From Panicum virgatum (taxonomy: Eukaryota; Streptophyta; Magnoliopsida; Poales; Poaceae), in contig NC_053143.1 of assembly GCF_016808335.1 (NCBI RefSeq), forward strand, positions 52,917,441 to 52,981,440: a DNA stretch of 64,000 nt. The letters run 5' to 3'. Made by a program: the position numbers and the translations under genes. A model generated the notes under the pieces. The model was not told the DNA's origin. It saw nothing but the letters and a program-made list of their open reading frames with translations, and did not search any database. Positions 11,491-22,885 of the stretch are shown here, in pieces (within the stretch, counting starts at the first letter, position 1; every line of letters starts with the position of its first letter).

Positions 11491-12310
11491 CGGCCGTAAT
11501 TCAGTGTTATTAAATGCCGGTCACTTTAGGATCTGTATGGAATGTGTTGTTTTGTATTCAGAACGAAGCGGTCAATTCAGAAGGTGGTCAGCACCTAGTT
11601 TTCTATTCCATATCTGTTGTTTGATTCAAACTAGTTTGTGCCGAATTCTGATTTAATGTATGTTGAAGTCTACTTATCCATCGACCATCGGTATGAAAAT
11701 ATGAATACTCGGCATCCTCTTGTGCTATTGGAACGCTAAATAATAATCTTCAGATGATTGACTTGCAAATATTTCAGATGATCTGCAGACATCCCAGAAA
11801 CAAATGGTCGAGTGAAAACGATATTTTTGGGGGGTAAAAGTACTTGAGAAACTGAGCAGCTAAATTTGCGAGGATTCAAACTATATTCTCAAAATGAGTT
11901 CCTCCTTCCTGAAGGACGAAGATAATCTTCTAGATGCAATCACGAAGCAGCGCAGCAAGATGAAATGTAACATGCAGCAAGATTCAGGCATGAGGACTCT
12001 TTTGCATTGTACCACGTGTCGCCATTTTTGAGAAAAATTCGAAGCCCTTGTTGCAACTAAATTTCGTGTGCAGGCATGCTGCGACCGTGTCCCTGCAAAA
12101 ATAAATTTTACCAAAATTTTTAAGACTGGCCGTTCTCCAAAACTGTTCGCCTGTTGCCATCTTGGACCGGACGCATTAGGCCCAATACACTTTTCCATCT
12201 GCCCAGGATATGAGCCCATCCTCCCGGGCCCAGAAACGGGTGACTATTTCTATTTGCATAGGTACCGCTGCCGGCTTGGAAGAGGAAGAGTTTGGAAGGC
12301 AAAACGTCAA
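11491..12310. other. Intergenic: 3' flank of gene A and upstream flank of gene B
   Basis: No supported gene. The last ~200 bp up to 12310 continue directly into 17653 once the gypsy element and one copy of its TSD are removed. This is therefore the promoter-side or leader sequence of gene B. No clear TATA box was identified. Confidence 0.5.
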
Positions 12311-12315
12311 TAAGG

Positions 12316-12595
12316 TGTTAGCAGCGGATAATTGGGAATTAGACTGGGAACAGCTAGAAGAGAGGGAATCGGAATTGGGGAAGAACGGAGGGCAGCTTGA
12401 GTTCGTAATGAGTTTGTTACAAGATTGTTCATACCCCTCGTCCCCTCTCTCACGCAATACATATAAGCAACTCACGCACGCACACACTACAGCCACTCTG
12501 GGCTGGAAACCCTAGCGTTCGCCTTCTTGGGCCGAGTGGACCGGCGAGGCCCAACACCGATGGAAACAGAGCCATCTTCAGTACTGGGGCTAACA
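12316..12595 (-). repeat. 3' LTR of the gypsy element (280 bp)
   Basis: Begins tgttagcagcgg and ends ggggctaaca. By eye it differs from the other LTR by about eight substitutions and one 2-bp indel, roughly 97% identity, so the insertion is fairly young. The end of the pol reading frame (after the chromodomain) overlaps this LTR. Confidence 0.95.
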
Positions 12596-15500
12596 CTCCC
12601 CCCTTCTTGGCGTGCTGGTTGTCCCCAAACAGCGGCATTAGGAAATTGCTGACGCAGAGCTGTAGCATCCTCCCAAGTAGCAAGTGACGCTGGAACATTA
12701 GACCATTTGATCAACAGTTGGGAGACAGGACGCACCCCATGCATGACGGAACGACGCTGCAATATAGCTTCAGGAATACTCCACTAAAACAGAACATCTG
12801 GAAGGTCTTCTGTCACCTGATGATGATCGCCTACCATTTTCTTCAGCTGAGACACATGGAAAATGGGATGGACCAAGGAGGAGCCCGGCAGTTGCAGCTT
12901 GTAAGCGACAGACCCTATTCTGAAAATCACCTTGTATGGGCCAAAAAACTTGAATGCTAATTTCTGGTTGGCACGGGCGGCCAAGGAAGATTGCACATAT
13001 GGTTGTGCTTTCAGGAAAACCCAATCACCTTCTTGGAAAACCCGTTCAGATCTGTTCTTGTCGGACTGACGCTTCATACGAGCTTTGGCACGCAGCAAAT
13101 GCTGATGGACCAGATCAGACATCAGCCGCCGTTCACTCAACCAGACAGACAAAGGAACAGAATCCACTGCCATAACAGGTGTGATTCCAAAATGCCTGGG
13201 CTCATGGCCATACAAGATCACAAAAGGAGAGCGACCAGTAGCCGAGTGCTCGCTGGTGTTATACCAGAATTCCGCCAGAGAAATCCACTGGCTCCAGGAG
13301 GAAGGACATGCATGGATAAAACAACGTAAAAATGTCTCGAGGCATTGATTGACCCGTTCGGTCTGACCATCCGACTGAGGGTGATAAGCCGAGCTCATGC
13401 TCAATTGCACATCAGCCAGACGAAATAGCTCACGCCAAAGCTTGCTGGTGAAAACTCTATCACGATCAGAAACTATAGAGGCAGGAAGGCCATGCAGTCT
13501 GTACACTTGGTGATGAAAAAGCTTGGCAACAGATATAGCCGTGAAGGGATGTTTGAGAGGTAAAAAATGAGCATACTTAGAAAACAGATCCACAACTACC
13601 AAAATGCAATCATAACCACCAGACTTTGGCAATCCCTCCACAAAATCCATAGATATTACCTGCCATGCTATAGAAGGCACAGGCAGTGATTGCAGCAAGC
13701 TTGGAAGCTTGGTCCTATCAGGTTTGGCCTGCTGACATGTCAAACATGCTTGAACATACTGGTGAACAAATTTCTTCATGCCTGGCCAAGCAAACAATTG
13801 TTTCATCCTTTTGTAGGTCACTGGGACCCCAGAATGTCCACCCAGAGCTGAGGAATGCATAGCTGCCAACAACTTGTTGTACAGGTTAATATCGTGACCA
13901 ATCCAAATTCTATTCTTATACCTTAAAAGACCATCTCTCCAGGAGTAATGGGGTACTGATGAAGGATCCAGGGAGAGTTTAGTAATCAAGGACTGAGCAC
14001 GATCATCTGCCACATAAGAAGCCACTACTTGTTCTAGCCAAACTGGAGTTGCAGAAGAAATAAGGAAGCACTCAGAGTTAAGGACAGATCTCCTGGACAG
14101 GGCATCAGCCACCTTGTTATCTACCCCCTTCTTATACACTATCTTATACTGAAGGCCCAACAGTTTAGTAAATACCTTCTGTTGCCAAGTAGTGTGAAGT
14201 CTTTGTTCAGACAACTGCACCAAACTTTTCTAGTCAGTGTAGATAATAAACTCCCCATATTGCAGATAATGTCTCCATTGATGGACAGCTTCTAAAATAG
14301 CCATATACTCTTTCTCATAGGTGGAGAGACCTCTGGACTTGGGACCTAGTGCCTTACTGAGGTAAGCTAGTGGGTGACCTTTTTGAAATAGCACAGCTCC
14401 AATACCAATGGCGCTGGCATCTGTCTCAATACAAAAGGGAATAGAAAAATCAGGAAGTGCTAACACTGGGGCTGAGCTAAGAGCTTGCTGCAAAGTTTGA
14501 AAAGCCACTTGATGATCAGAAGTCCAAATGTACAAAGCACCTTTCTTGAGAAGTTATGTTAATGGCTTAGCAATAATGCCGAAATGCCTAATGAATTTCC
14601 TGTAGTACCCAGCAAGACCAAGGAAACCTCGGAGTTCCTTCACATTTTCTGGGACTGGCCAGTTCAACACAGCTGTAACTTTACTAGGGTCAGTAGCCAC
14701 ACCTTGGGCACTAATGACATGTCCCAGGTATGTGACTTGTCGCTGGGCAAATGCACATTTGGACAGCTTAACCTTCCACTGGTCCTTCTAAAGAAGCTGC
14801 AAGACCTGCTGAATATGCTCCAAATGCTCCTCATAAGAACTACTGTAAATCAGGATATCATCAAAAAACACTAACACACATTTTCTTAACAAGAGAGCTA
14901 ATGTAGAATTCATAGCTTTTTGAAATGTGGCAGGTGCCCCAGACAATCCAAAGGCCATAACTCGAAATTCATAATGCCCCGAGTGGGTTTGAAAGGCAGT
15001 TTTGTAAGCTTCACCTGGCTTCAACTTGACTTGGTGATACCCAGCAGTGAGGTCCAAACTAGTGAACCAGCTAGCTTTACCCAACTCATCCAGGAAGTCA
15101 TCAATGAGAGGTACAGGGTACTTACATTTCAGAGTAATTGCATTTAAGTGCCTGAAGTCAACACAGAATTGCCAAGACTTGTCTTTCTTCTTAACCAAAA
15201 GAACAGAAGAAGAGAAAGGACTGGTACTATGTTGGATAATGCCTTCCTGAAGCATCTGAATGATTTGCCTCTCAATCTCATCTTTGATGGCCGGAGGATA
15301 TCTGTAGGGTCTGACCAAGACAGGAGTGGCCCCTTCAATCAGTGGAATCTCATGGTCACAAGCGAAGGAGGTAATCCAGAAGGAGGATCAAAAACATCAC
15401 CATACTTTTGCAACAGCTGGGACAACTCAGGAGGAACAGACAAATTGAGTATAGAAGAATCTGTGACCAACACAGCACAAACTTCCACCACTGAGTGTGC

Positions 15501-15764
15501 AGGTAATTCAGGCACTAACCCTTGCAAGATAGCTGAGGCTCCCTGAAAAGTAATAGACATCCACTTATGCTTCCAGTGAATTTTCATGGGACTGAAGGAC
15601 TCTAGCCAATACATTCCCACAATAAGATCATAATGTGAAAGAGGGATCACTTTCATATCAGTAGTAAACTGATAGCCTTGTACATACAACTGACCACCCA
15701 GCAACTGGAGATCACACTGCATTTTACTGCCATTTGCTACCAACACACCTAGTGGCTGCGACAA
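12487..15764 (-). pseudogene. Gypsy pol: protease end, RT, RNase H, integrase, chromodomain (decayed)
   Basis: On the minus strand, 15764-15339 holds the protease C-terminal half. RT (15318-14788) has CVDFRHLNAIT and the catalytic FFDDILIYS. RNase H (14535-14230) starts with ETDASAIGIG. 14223-12784 holds the integrase HHCC zinc finger and D,D,E core (ISMDFVEGLPK, YHPQSDGQTERVN). 12762-12487 is a chromodomain-like end (LIKWSNVPASLATWED). From RT onward everything is in one frame but is interrupted by stops at about 14788, 14556, 14230 and 12784. Frameshifts separate the protease segment from gag (near 15790) and from RT (near 15375). The element could not make a full polyprotein. Confidence 0.92.
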
Positions 15765-17287
15765 TTGGAGAGACCAGATAACTTCTCGGCTACTGCAGCA
15801 CTGACAAAGGTGTTAGAGCTTCCAGAATCAATCAAGATAAGAACCTCTTGACCCTGAATGGAACCTTTGAACTGCATTGTCTTGGGAGCATCAGTACTAG
15901 TCAAAGCTGCTTCTGACAGTGTGAGAAACAAATGGTCAGATTGTTGAGCACTACAATCTTCTTCAGAAGCCTCCTCCCCAAACTGAATCATATCATAAAG
16001 CTCCTGAATAACATGCAATTGGACAGAATCTGGACACTTATGATCCCTGCTCCACTTCTCAGCACACTTGATGCAGAGGCCTTTGGCACGCCGATAAGCA
16101 CGCAATGCTGACAGCTTGTCATCAGGAGGACGGCCACGGCTAGGCTCCCCAAGGCGATGGCTCTCAGGAGAATGCTGGAACTGCAACTTGTCGCCCGGAG
16201 GTGGCAACGGCAAGGGCAGCGGTCCCCTAGCTGATGCCCGACCAGCAAACGAAGAATCACCGCGATGAACTTCCCTGGTCTTGTTGCGATCCAAAACCTC
16301 CTCCTGCAAAAGAGCGAGGACGCAAGCAGTATCCAGATTGGGAGGGCGTTGAATGATGACAGCGAGACGGATTTCATTTTTCAGACCATCAACGAAACGA
16401 GTCGTATAATACAGCTGATCAGATTTATGTTCATAGGCTGCTAACTGATCAACAAGCCCAGAAAAATGTTCTATGTATTCAGCTACCGTCGTCAACTTCA
16501 TAATATGAAATAACTGCCGAATTAGCAGTTCATGGTGATCCTTACCAAACCTATCCAAAATCATCTGACAAAAACTAGACCACGAACAAGACGATAGGCG
16601 TGGCTCGATGGACTGCAGCCACCGGGCAGCAGAGTCAGTGAAAAACATGGAAGACAGCTTAATCCAAATGTTCGAATCTACTTGCGAGAGCTCAAAATAA
16701 TCTTCAGCACGACGGATCCAGAGTTTAGGATTCGCGCCATCAAAGGAAGGACACTGCAGCTTAGGGATCTTGCTAAACTGGGAGCCGCCACTAAAATTCG
16801 AACCAACCAGAGCAGAAGGTGGGGAACGCAGATGGGGATTCAGGGGAGTAAAGGATTTGGATGGATCGGGAAACGTACCCTTGCCCGGGGAATGCGTGTG
16901 GGTGTACACCGACCCGTGCGCATTCTCCCGGAAATTGGTGTCGACGCGGTGCCCACTGGGGCCATCAGGGGTAACGGCGGAAGGAGACGCCGCAACCGGC
17001 GCAGGCGCAGCGAAGATACCCGGCGCCGCCGAGGAGTTGGAGTCGAGGATGACACGATTGACGGTCTTGCGGATCGCGCCAAGCTCGATGCGCATGTCGT
17101 TGATGGTAGCGTCCACCTTGGGCTTCCAATCGCCAAACTCGCCGGCCGCCGCCTCGATGCGCTTGAAGCGATCATCGAGCGCGTGCACCACGCCATCGAT
17201 GCGCTCGGTGACGGAGGTCTTGAGATCCACCATGGACGCGAACAAACCCTTGATCTCGTCGAGGATTGTCTGAAGATGAGGATCCAT
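15749..17287 (-). CDS. Gypsy gag and N-terminal protease, 512 aa
   Basis: An intact open frame starts at an ATG about 80 bp inside the 5' LTR. It begins with a predicted helical N-terminus and a Ser/Pro-rich linker. The retrotransposon gag domain follows (CPSFDGANPKLWIRRAEDYF, then WSSFCQMILDRFG). A CCHC-type zinc knuckle lies at about residues 400-415 (CIKCAEKWSRDHKC). The aspartic protease active site LIDSGSSNTFVS is near residue 485. The frame is lost just after the protease start, where a frameshift joins to the next segment. Gag packages element RNA. Protease would cleave the polyprotein. Confidence 0.9.
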   Translation of the reverse strand: MDPHLQTILDEIKGLFASMVDLKTSVTERIDGVVHALDDRFKRIEAAAGEFGDWKPKVDATINDMRIELGAIRKTVNRVILDSNSSAAPGIFAAPAPVAASPSAVTPDGPSGHRVDTNFRENAHGSVYTHTHSPGKGTFPDPSKSFTPLNPHLRSPPSALVGSNFSGGSQFSKIPKLQCPSFDGANPKLWIRRAEDYFELSQVDSNIWIKLSSMFFTDSAARWLQSIEPRLSSCSWSSFCQMILDRFGKDHHELLIRQLFHIMKLTTVAEYIEHFSGLVDQLAAYEHKSDQLYYTTRFVDGLKNEIRLAVIIQRPPNLDTACVLALLQEEVLDRNKTREVHRGDSSFAGRASARGPLPLPLPPPGDKLQFQHSPESHRLGEPSRGRPPDDKLSALRAYRRAKGLCIKCAEKWSRDHKCPDSVQLHVIQELYDMIQFGEEASEEDCSAQQSDHLFLTLSEAALTSTDAPKTMQFKGSIQGQEVLILIDSGSSNTFVSAAVAEKLSGLSNCRSH

Positions 17288-17369
17288 AGCTCCGCGGGTC
17301 TTGCGAAACCGGGTGAAGTGCTCGTGATGAATTTCGTGGGGATCCAGATCGGTGTCTCTGATACCACTA

Positions 17370-17647
17370 TGTTAGCAGCGGATAACTGGGAATTAGACTG
17401 GGAACTGCTAGAAGAGAGGGAATCAGAATTGGGGAAGAACGGAGGGCAGCTTGAGTTCGTAATGAGTTTGTTATAAGATTGTTCATACCCCTCTTCCCCT
17501 CTCACGCAATACATATAAGCAACTCACGCACGCACACACTACAGCCACTCTGGGCCGGAAACCCTAGCGTTCGCCTTCTTGGGCCGAGTGGACCGGCGAG
17601 CCCCAACACCGATGGAAACAGAGCCATCTTCAGTACCGGGGCTAACA
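17370..17647 (-). repeat. 5' LTR of the gypsy element (278 bp)
   Basis: Starts tgttagcagcgg and ends ggggctaaca on the + strand. The primer-binding site lies immediately to its left on the + strand map, confirming that the element reads on the minus strand. Confidence 0.95.
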
Positions 17648-17839
17648 TAAGGTCAGTGCATCTCTGATTGTTGTGGACAAAAGCAGAGAAGACGATAATG
17701 GTTTAATTTCCCCAATCCATCTCCGCATCTCACTATTAGATTTACTGATAGATGCTTCGTTAGTTTTCCTTGAATGTATAGCCTTGAAGTTAGATTACCT
17801 TGGTGACGACTGAACGCCGCAAAGGGCCAGCCGGGCAAG

Positions 17840-18365
17840 ATGGACGACGGTATCGAATTCATCAGCGTGGCGAGGAAGATCATGGAGGTCGCGCTCAAGA
17901 TCGAGGAGGCCGTGGAGACGGTCAGGCAGAACGAGAGGGAGTGCCGCGAGGTCGCGAGGTGCGCGGCGCGAGTCGGCGCTCTCCTGGAGCGGCTTGATCA
18001 CACGCCGACGACGGAGACGACGATGAAGGACCCGGCCGCGAGCGGCCCACTGGAGGATCTGGCGGAGAGTGTGGAGAAGGCCCTCGAGCTCGTCAACGAG
18101 TGCCACTGCCAGCAGGAGCACGCCACCTTCCTCCGTCGTCTCTGGTCGGCCGACGACATGGCCAGGGAGCTGCGCCAGGTGCAGGAAGACATCGGGAGGA
18201 AACTGCAGCTGGGAACCTTCGCCCTGATGGTCGCGGGGGAAGGTCGTAGTCGTAGAAGTAAGATGATGGCCGGCAAGGACGACGACGATGGTCCTGCCAT
18301 CGGGATCGACCTAGGGACGACGTACTCCTGCGTGGGCCTCTGGCAGCACGGCCGCGTTGTGATCG
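17840..18365 (+). pseudogene. Gene B exon 1 (5' part): ARPK/MCA-type domain fused in frame to Hsp70 N-terminus
   Basis: The ATG at 17840 opens a frame whose first ~125 residues match the ARPK domain, an N-terminal helical domain of rice-type protein kinases also found in MCA1/MCA2. The blocks are [56 protein letters not shown] and [16 protein letters not shown]. At residue 143 (ATG 18266) the same frame enters a canonical Hsp70 start, [24 protein letters not shown], carrying the first Hsp70 nucleotide-binding signature. No intron separates the two. The exon stops at 18365 where a copia element has inserted. Codon use is GC-rich as in grass exons. This is a true in-frame chimera in the sequence. 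Whether it was ever expressed is unknown. Confidence 0.88.
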
Positions 18366-20028
18366 TGAGAAACGAGAAACGAGAGTACTCTATTCTGCTT
18401 GTGATGAGTGAATTGTCAACCGTGCGGTGTGATTGTGCGCTTGGTCTTTGGATTGCAAGTACACGGGCATCGAGTGTCGACGGGGAGCTGCCGTGGAGGT
18501 GCTGTGGCCGATGGACCTTGCGGTGGACGGCGGTGAAGGGCAGCCGGGACCGGAGCTCGGACCGGGCGGCAGCTGTAGCGTCCACTCCTGGATCGAGGGC
18601 GCAAGCGGCGACGGAAGGCGGGTTTCTTGGTTTGCGCCACAAAACCAAGGAGGCAGACGGCGGTTGAAGACGCCAAGTCGTGGAGGCACGGGCGTCGGTC
18701 TCGGGACCGACGGAGGCGACGGGCGTCGACGGCGTCTAGGGCCTCGCTGCGGGCGAGGAGGTGACGGGCGTCGGGCAGCGTCTAGGGCCGTCAGAAGGCC
18801 GGGGCGGGAACGGCGTCTAGGGCCACGGCGCGGAGGCGGGAACGGCGTCTAGGGCCACGGCGCGGAGGCGGGAATCTTCCCGTGCGTGAGGTTTTGGCGG
18901 TTTTCTCAAAACCGGCCACCTACCCGGGTTTCGCGGACCCTCCAAAACCGCGGACTGGATCTTCATCAAGACGGCGGCATCGCGGAGAAGACTTCGTTTC
19001 GAAAAAAGAACCTCGGCCATCGGATGAGATCGTGTACAGGGGGTGCTGCAGGCCAACCGGTATGACTGGTCCCTGGCATCGGTCTGACCGGTCTAACCAA
19101 CCGGTCTGACCGGTCCAGCCTACCGGTCTGACCGGTCCCGCGGGTATAAATACCCCTTCACTTGTGTTAGGTTAATGGCGGCTTTTGTACTGTGTCCGTG
19201 AATTCTCTGTTTCCCCAGGCCGCCGCCCCTGTGTTCCTCTTCCTCAGTTCATCTCTTTAGGGTAAATTTGAATGTTGTTTGTGTGAGAACTCTTGTGGAT
19301 TTGATTGGGAAAGGAGGCCCTAACCTCCTCGTGCCCTCTGGGCGGTTTGAATCAATCCATCTCCTCGTTTTGTGCCTTGTTTGATGAAATTTCGATTTCA
19401 TTTTTTGGTGCACTTGATTGCGAGGAGTCCATGAGTTCTTTGCTGTGATTCCCATGCTTCTAACTCTGTCCTAAACCCTCTGGAATCACTGGCGTGTGTT
19501 CGAATTCGATTTCTTGAGTTCTTGAGAAAACCCCAATCCCTTTTGATCTCCCCCATAATTCTCACGATTCATTGATCTTTAGGACGAGATCTTTTGGGGA
19601 TATGTTCACGGGGTAGAGGCAAAGCAATCCCCCAAGTTTCATCGATTTTTGTGGTCGTTTGGTCGACATTCACCATTTGAATCTAAGTTTTCGAGGGTTT
19701 TCTGGGTGCCACCGGTCAGACAGGTAGGCAATATCGGTCAGACCGGTCCAGCGCACCGGTCAGACCGGTCCAGCGCACCGGTCAGACCGGTCCAGGCAGA
19801 TCAGTTTTGCAGTTTTCCCGATTCGCTTCCGATTCGCTTCGTGGTTTCGCTCGCTCGTTCGAGGCATTTTGTGTTGGTTTAGCTTTTCCATAGCTATTCC
19901 AAACTTTGGCCAGAACGCTTGAGGGCTTGGGTGATTTTCGGGATATAGGCCGACGGTTTCAATTTCGGAAGAAATTTTGATCGGCTCCCATTCACCCCCC
20001 CCCTCTGGTCGCCGGCTTCGGTCCTTCA
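18366..20028 (+). repeat. 5' LTR of the Sirevirus-like element (1,663 bp)
   Basis: It aligns with the 3' LTR along its length. It is longer because of a 7-bp duplication at its start, a tandem duplication of ~33 bp near 18808-18873, and extra palindrome copies. Palindrome units of the form accggtctgaccggt are clustered at about 19055-19140 and 19710-19795. A long LTR with such clusters is typical of Sireviruses. Confidence 0.95.
19145..19152 (+). promoter_or_regulatory. TATA box in 5' LTR
   Basis: tataaata inside gcgggtataaatacccc, conserved at the same place in the 3' LTR (28226-28233). It lies just after the first palindrome cluster, so that cluster occupies the upstream promoter position. 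Confidence 0.75.
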
Positions 20029-20030
20029 AT

Positions 20031-20042
20031 TGGTATCAAAGC
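20031..20042 (+). other. Primer-binding site (tRNA-Met type)
   Basis: tggtatcaaagc begins 2 bp after the LTR end and matches the usual initiator-Met primer site with one difference. Confidence 0.85.
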
Positions 20043-20092
20043 TTGGTTGAGGTTTTCAGTACCTTAACCGGTTCGAAAACCACTCGGCGACC

Positions 20093-22885
20093 ATGGCGAG
20101 TCTTGGTAAGATCCCGGTGTTTTCCAGCGAGGACTATGCCTACTGGAAGGTTCGCATGAGAGCCTTCCTGTAGAGCATGGGAGCCGATGTCTGGGAGATT
20201 ACCACGAACCAGCTTTACGAGGTGCTGGCTGTTCGGACCACGCCTCTTCAGGTGACCCAGCACGAGGCTAACGCCAAGGCTGTCAATGCCTTGTTCGCTG
20301 GCGTTTCTCGTGCGGAGTTCTCACGCGTCCAGGGTTTTCAGGAAGCCCACAAGATTTGGACGTGCCTTGAGAACTACCACGAGGGTACACCTCAGGTGAA
20401 GGCCAGACTGTTCGAGACTCACCGGCATGAGTACGAGAACTTCACACAGGAGCCAGGTGAGAGCATTGACCTGATGTTCAGTCGTTTTCAGTCGATTGTG
20501 AACAAGGTCAATGCGAACAGATCTGCTGGTGCCCTTGAGTACACAGAGCACGAGAAGGCTCTCAAGTTGCTCTACGCACTTGACCGCTCTGTGTGGGATC
20601 TCAAGGTGAACACGATCATTGAGTCTGCTGGCTATGAGACTCTGACTGTGAACGAGCTTTTCAGCAAGCTCAAGGCCATAGAGGTGGATAACCAGACACG
20701 ACTCAAGCTCAATGGTGCCCCTCCTTCCAAGAGCGTCGCTCTTGTGACTGGCCCCGGTGGATCGAGCTCTAACGCTAACTCTGCTCTTGGCTTTTCTCTT
20801 GCCTCTTTGCCTTCTGTTTCAGATGAGCAGCTAGAGACGCTGGGCGTCGACGACTTGTGCCTCCTCATCAGCAAGTTCCAGCGCGTCTACCACAACAGGC
20901 AGAGGAAGAAGAATCCCGGGTGCTACAACTGCGGCGATCTGAACCACTTCGTCGCCGATTGCCCCAAGAAGTCTGGCGGTGGCCAGAACAACTCCTTCGA
21001 CTACTACCGCCACCGCGACCGCGACAAGGGAGGCTCCAACAAGGAGCGTTGGCGCCACAAGCACCACAGTCGTGACCGGGGAGGACACTTCGACAAGGAG
21101 TCGCTCAAGAAGTGCTTCTAGTACAAGGCCAAGAAGCGGGAGAAGGCCTTCCTGGCGCAGCTCAGCGACCTCGACAAGAGCTCCGACACCGACCGCTCTT
21201 CTTCACCGACCTCCGACAACGACGACAAGAAGAAGAAGAAGAAGCGGGACAAGGAAGCCACCGGCTTCATCGGCCTTTGCTTGGCGGCCGGTCGGCGCAA
21301 GAGCTTCTGCACTATGGCGGGCGAAGCCGATGGTGCTCGTGTGTCTTCAGGTGGACATGCTACACTGACGCACTCCGGCTCTTCTCCTAGATCCGAGAGC
21401 GATTCAGAGGTAAACTCCACGATCGACCTGCTTGATACAGAGGTTAGAGAGTTGTACGCCGCTCTCGACAACCAGAAGAGGCTGCTAAAGGAAGCAGCTA
21501 GAGAGCGTAGAAAGCTTAGGGCTGAGCTGGCTTGTGCTAGGGAGAAATCTAGTGAGGATGAGTGCACTAGCTGCATATCGCACATGAATGATCTTGTTGC
21601 TCTCCGTGCCAAGCATGATGAGAACGTCGCGAACTTAGATGTTGTTAAGACCTTGCTTTCTGATGTGTCTCATGAGCTAGCCAAGGCCAAGCATGAGCTT
21701 GAACTTGTCAAGGACGCTCCCATTGTTAGTGATGTGCTTGAATGTGATGAGTGTCCTATCTTTAAGTCCGATCTAGCTTCGTTGCAGTCCAAGTTTGCTA
21801 CTGTTGTGTGCGAGCTAGAGGAGATGAAGTCTAGGCCAGTTTTGCTTGGTGCTTGTAAGATTTGTCCCACGCTTAGGTCGGAGCTAGAGGAGAAGAACGC
21901 TTTGATCAAGTCTTTTGGAAAGACTAAGGTCATAGAGTCTAGCCCACCTATTGACTGCTCTGTTTGCCCTGGTTTAATCTCTGATTTGGATAATCTTGCG
22001 GTAGAGAAAGCCAACTTGGATAATGAGAACACATACCTTAGGGCGATTCTTAGTTGGGTTTCTGCGAGTGATCCGCAGTTGGGCATGATGATCAAGCAGT
22101 TCAAGCGTGGTGATGGGTTTGGGGTCGGTTACACATACACGAAGTCAGACTTTAACAGGTTGTATGGTAAGATTGGCAAGGCTGCTGGAAACACTGCTAG
22201 CACGAGCACGCAGCCTTCGCTTGTTGACCCCGCGGATGGTGTGCTTAAAGAACCACCTAAAGCACCTCCGCAGAAGCAGGTTTGGGTTCCAAAGCCCAAT
22301 GCATTGAGGAACCCCCTCGACACGCTCCCTGCTGCCACAGCCCAGGTTGCCCAGAAGAAGAGGGTTGTTCCTCCCCGTCCGCAGGCTAGGCCTCCACCTC
22401 CCAAGTGTGAGGTGAGGTACCACTGCGAGTTCTGTGACAGGGAAGGTCACCTGGAGGACTTTTACTTCAGGAGGAAGCGGGCTGTGAGGAGAGAGTAGGA
22501 GAGACGAAACATGGACATGTACTCTGCTCGGGTGCATGGTCCTTCTCGGCGTGATGATAGGCGAGATGCTAGGGCGCGCCGTGTAGGTGGAGGTCATGGA
22601 GACGGTGGTGGTTACCGTGCTCCAGCGAGTGGTCTCTTTGCCGGCCGTGCTCTTGGTCGTTTTCAGTACGGCTATGGACCACGGGACCGAGGCTTTGGAG
22701 GAAGTTTTGAGGCTCCACGCTTTACTCGCGGTGGTGTTCGTCAGTCACGCGGTAGACGGGACGGGGGATACGCTTTAACTGGTTTTGCTAACCCTTCTGT
22801 AGAGCAAATGGCTCGACACTGGTTTGCTTCTCACTTTGCTAACCCCAGTGTTGAGACATTTGCTCACCCTTTGTCTCACTACTGA
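20093..22885 (+). pseudogene. Sirevirus-like gag with coiled-coil extension
   Basis: One frame runs from ATG 20093 to a stop at 22883 and is broken by TAG codons at 20171, 21119 and 22496. The gag core is at 20093-20850 (start MASLGKIPVFSSEDYAYW). A CCHC zinc knuckle (CYNCGDLNHFVADC) lies at about 20920. Arg/Lys-rich and acidic segments follow, then ~300 residues of heptad-rich sequence with CxxC pairs. A degenerate second finger (CEFCDREGHLEDFYF) at about 22425 has lost its last Cys. The end is an RG-rich tail. Extended gag with coiled coil is a Sirevirus hallmark. Confidence 0.88.

Larger units (their letters stand above)
12311..17652 (-). mobile_element. Chromodomain Ty3-gypsy retrotransposon with TSD taagg
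   Basis: The complete element spans 12316-17647 (5,332 bp) and is flanked by taagg at 12311-12315 and 17648-17652. Transcription is on the minus strand. The primer-binding site tggtatcagag (complement of about 17358-17368) lies just inside the 5' LTR and matches initiator tRNA-Met. A polypurine tract (aagaagggggga, complement of 12598-12609) lies just inside the 3' LTR. Short LTRs, gag-PR-RT-RH-INT order and a C-terminal chromodomain point to a chromovirus, possibly the Reina clade. Coding regions contain several stops and at least two frameshifts. It inserted about 190 bp upstream of the gene B start codon. Confidence 0.95.

Noticed and set aside
11182..11656. Open frames across the G-run and SINE-like region as protein genes
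   Set aside because: They translate homopolymer and non-coding repeat sequence. Only the first ~35 codons continue the kinase end.
12068..12698. Several overlapping frames in and near the gypsy LTR
   Set aside because: They are shadows of LTR and pol sequence, without domains or start context.
15988..17514. Long plus- and minus-strand frames opposite gypsy gag
   Set aside because: High GC creates open frames antisense to the true gag frame. Only the minus-strand 512-aa frame shows gag and protease motifs.
18390..18852. Arg/Gly-rich frames in the Sirevirus 5' LTR, also present at 27525-28035
   Set aside because: They are the same LTR sequence twice, GC-rich, with no domain and not shared as a conserved frame between the LTRs.
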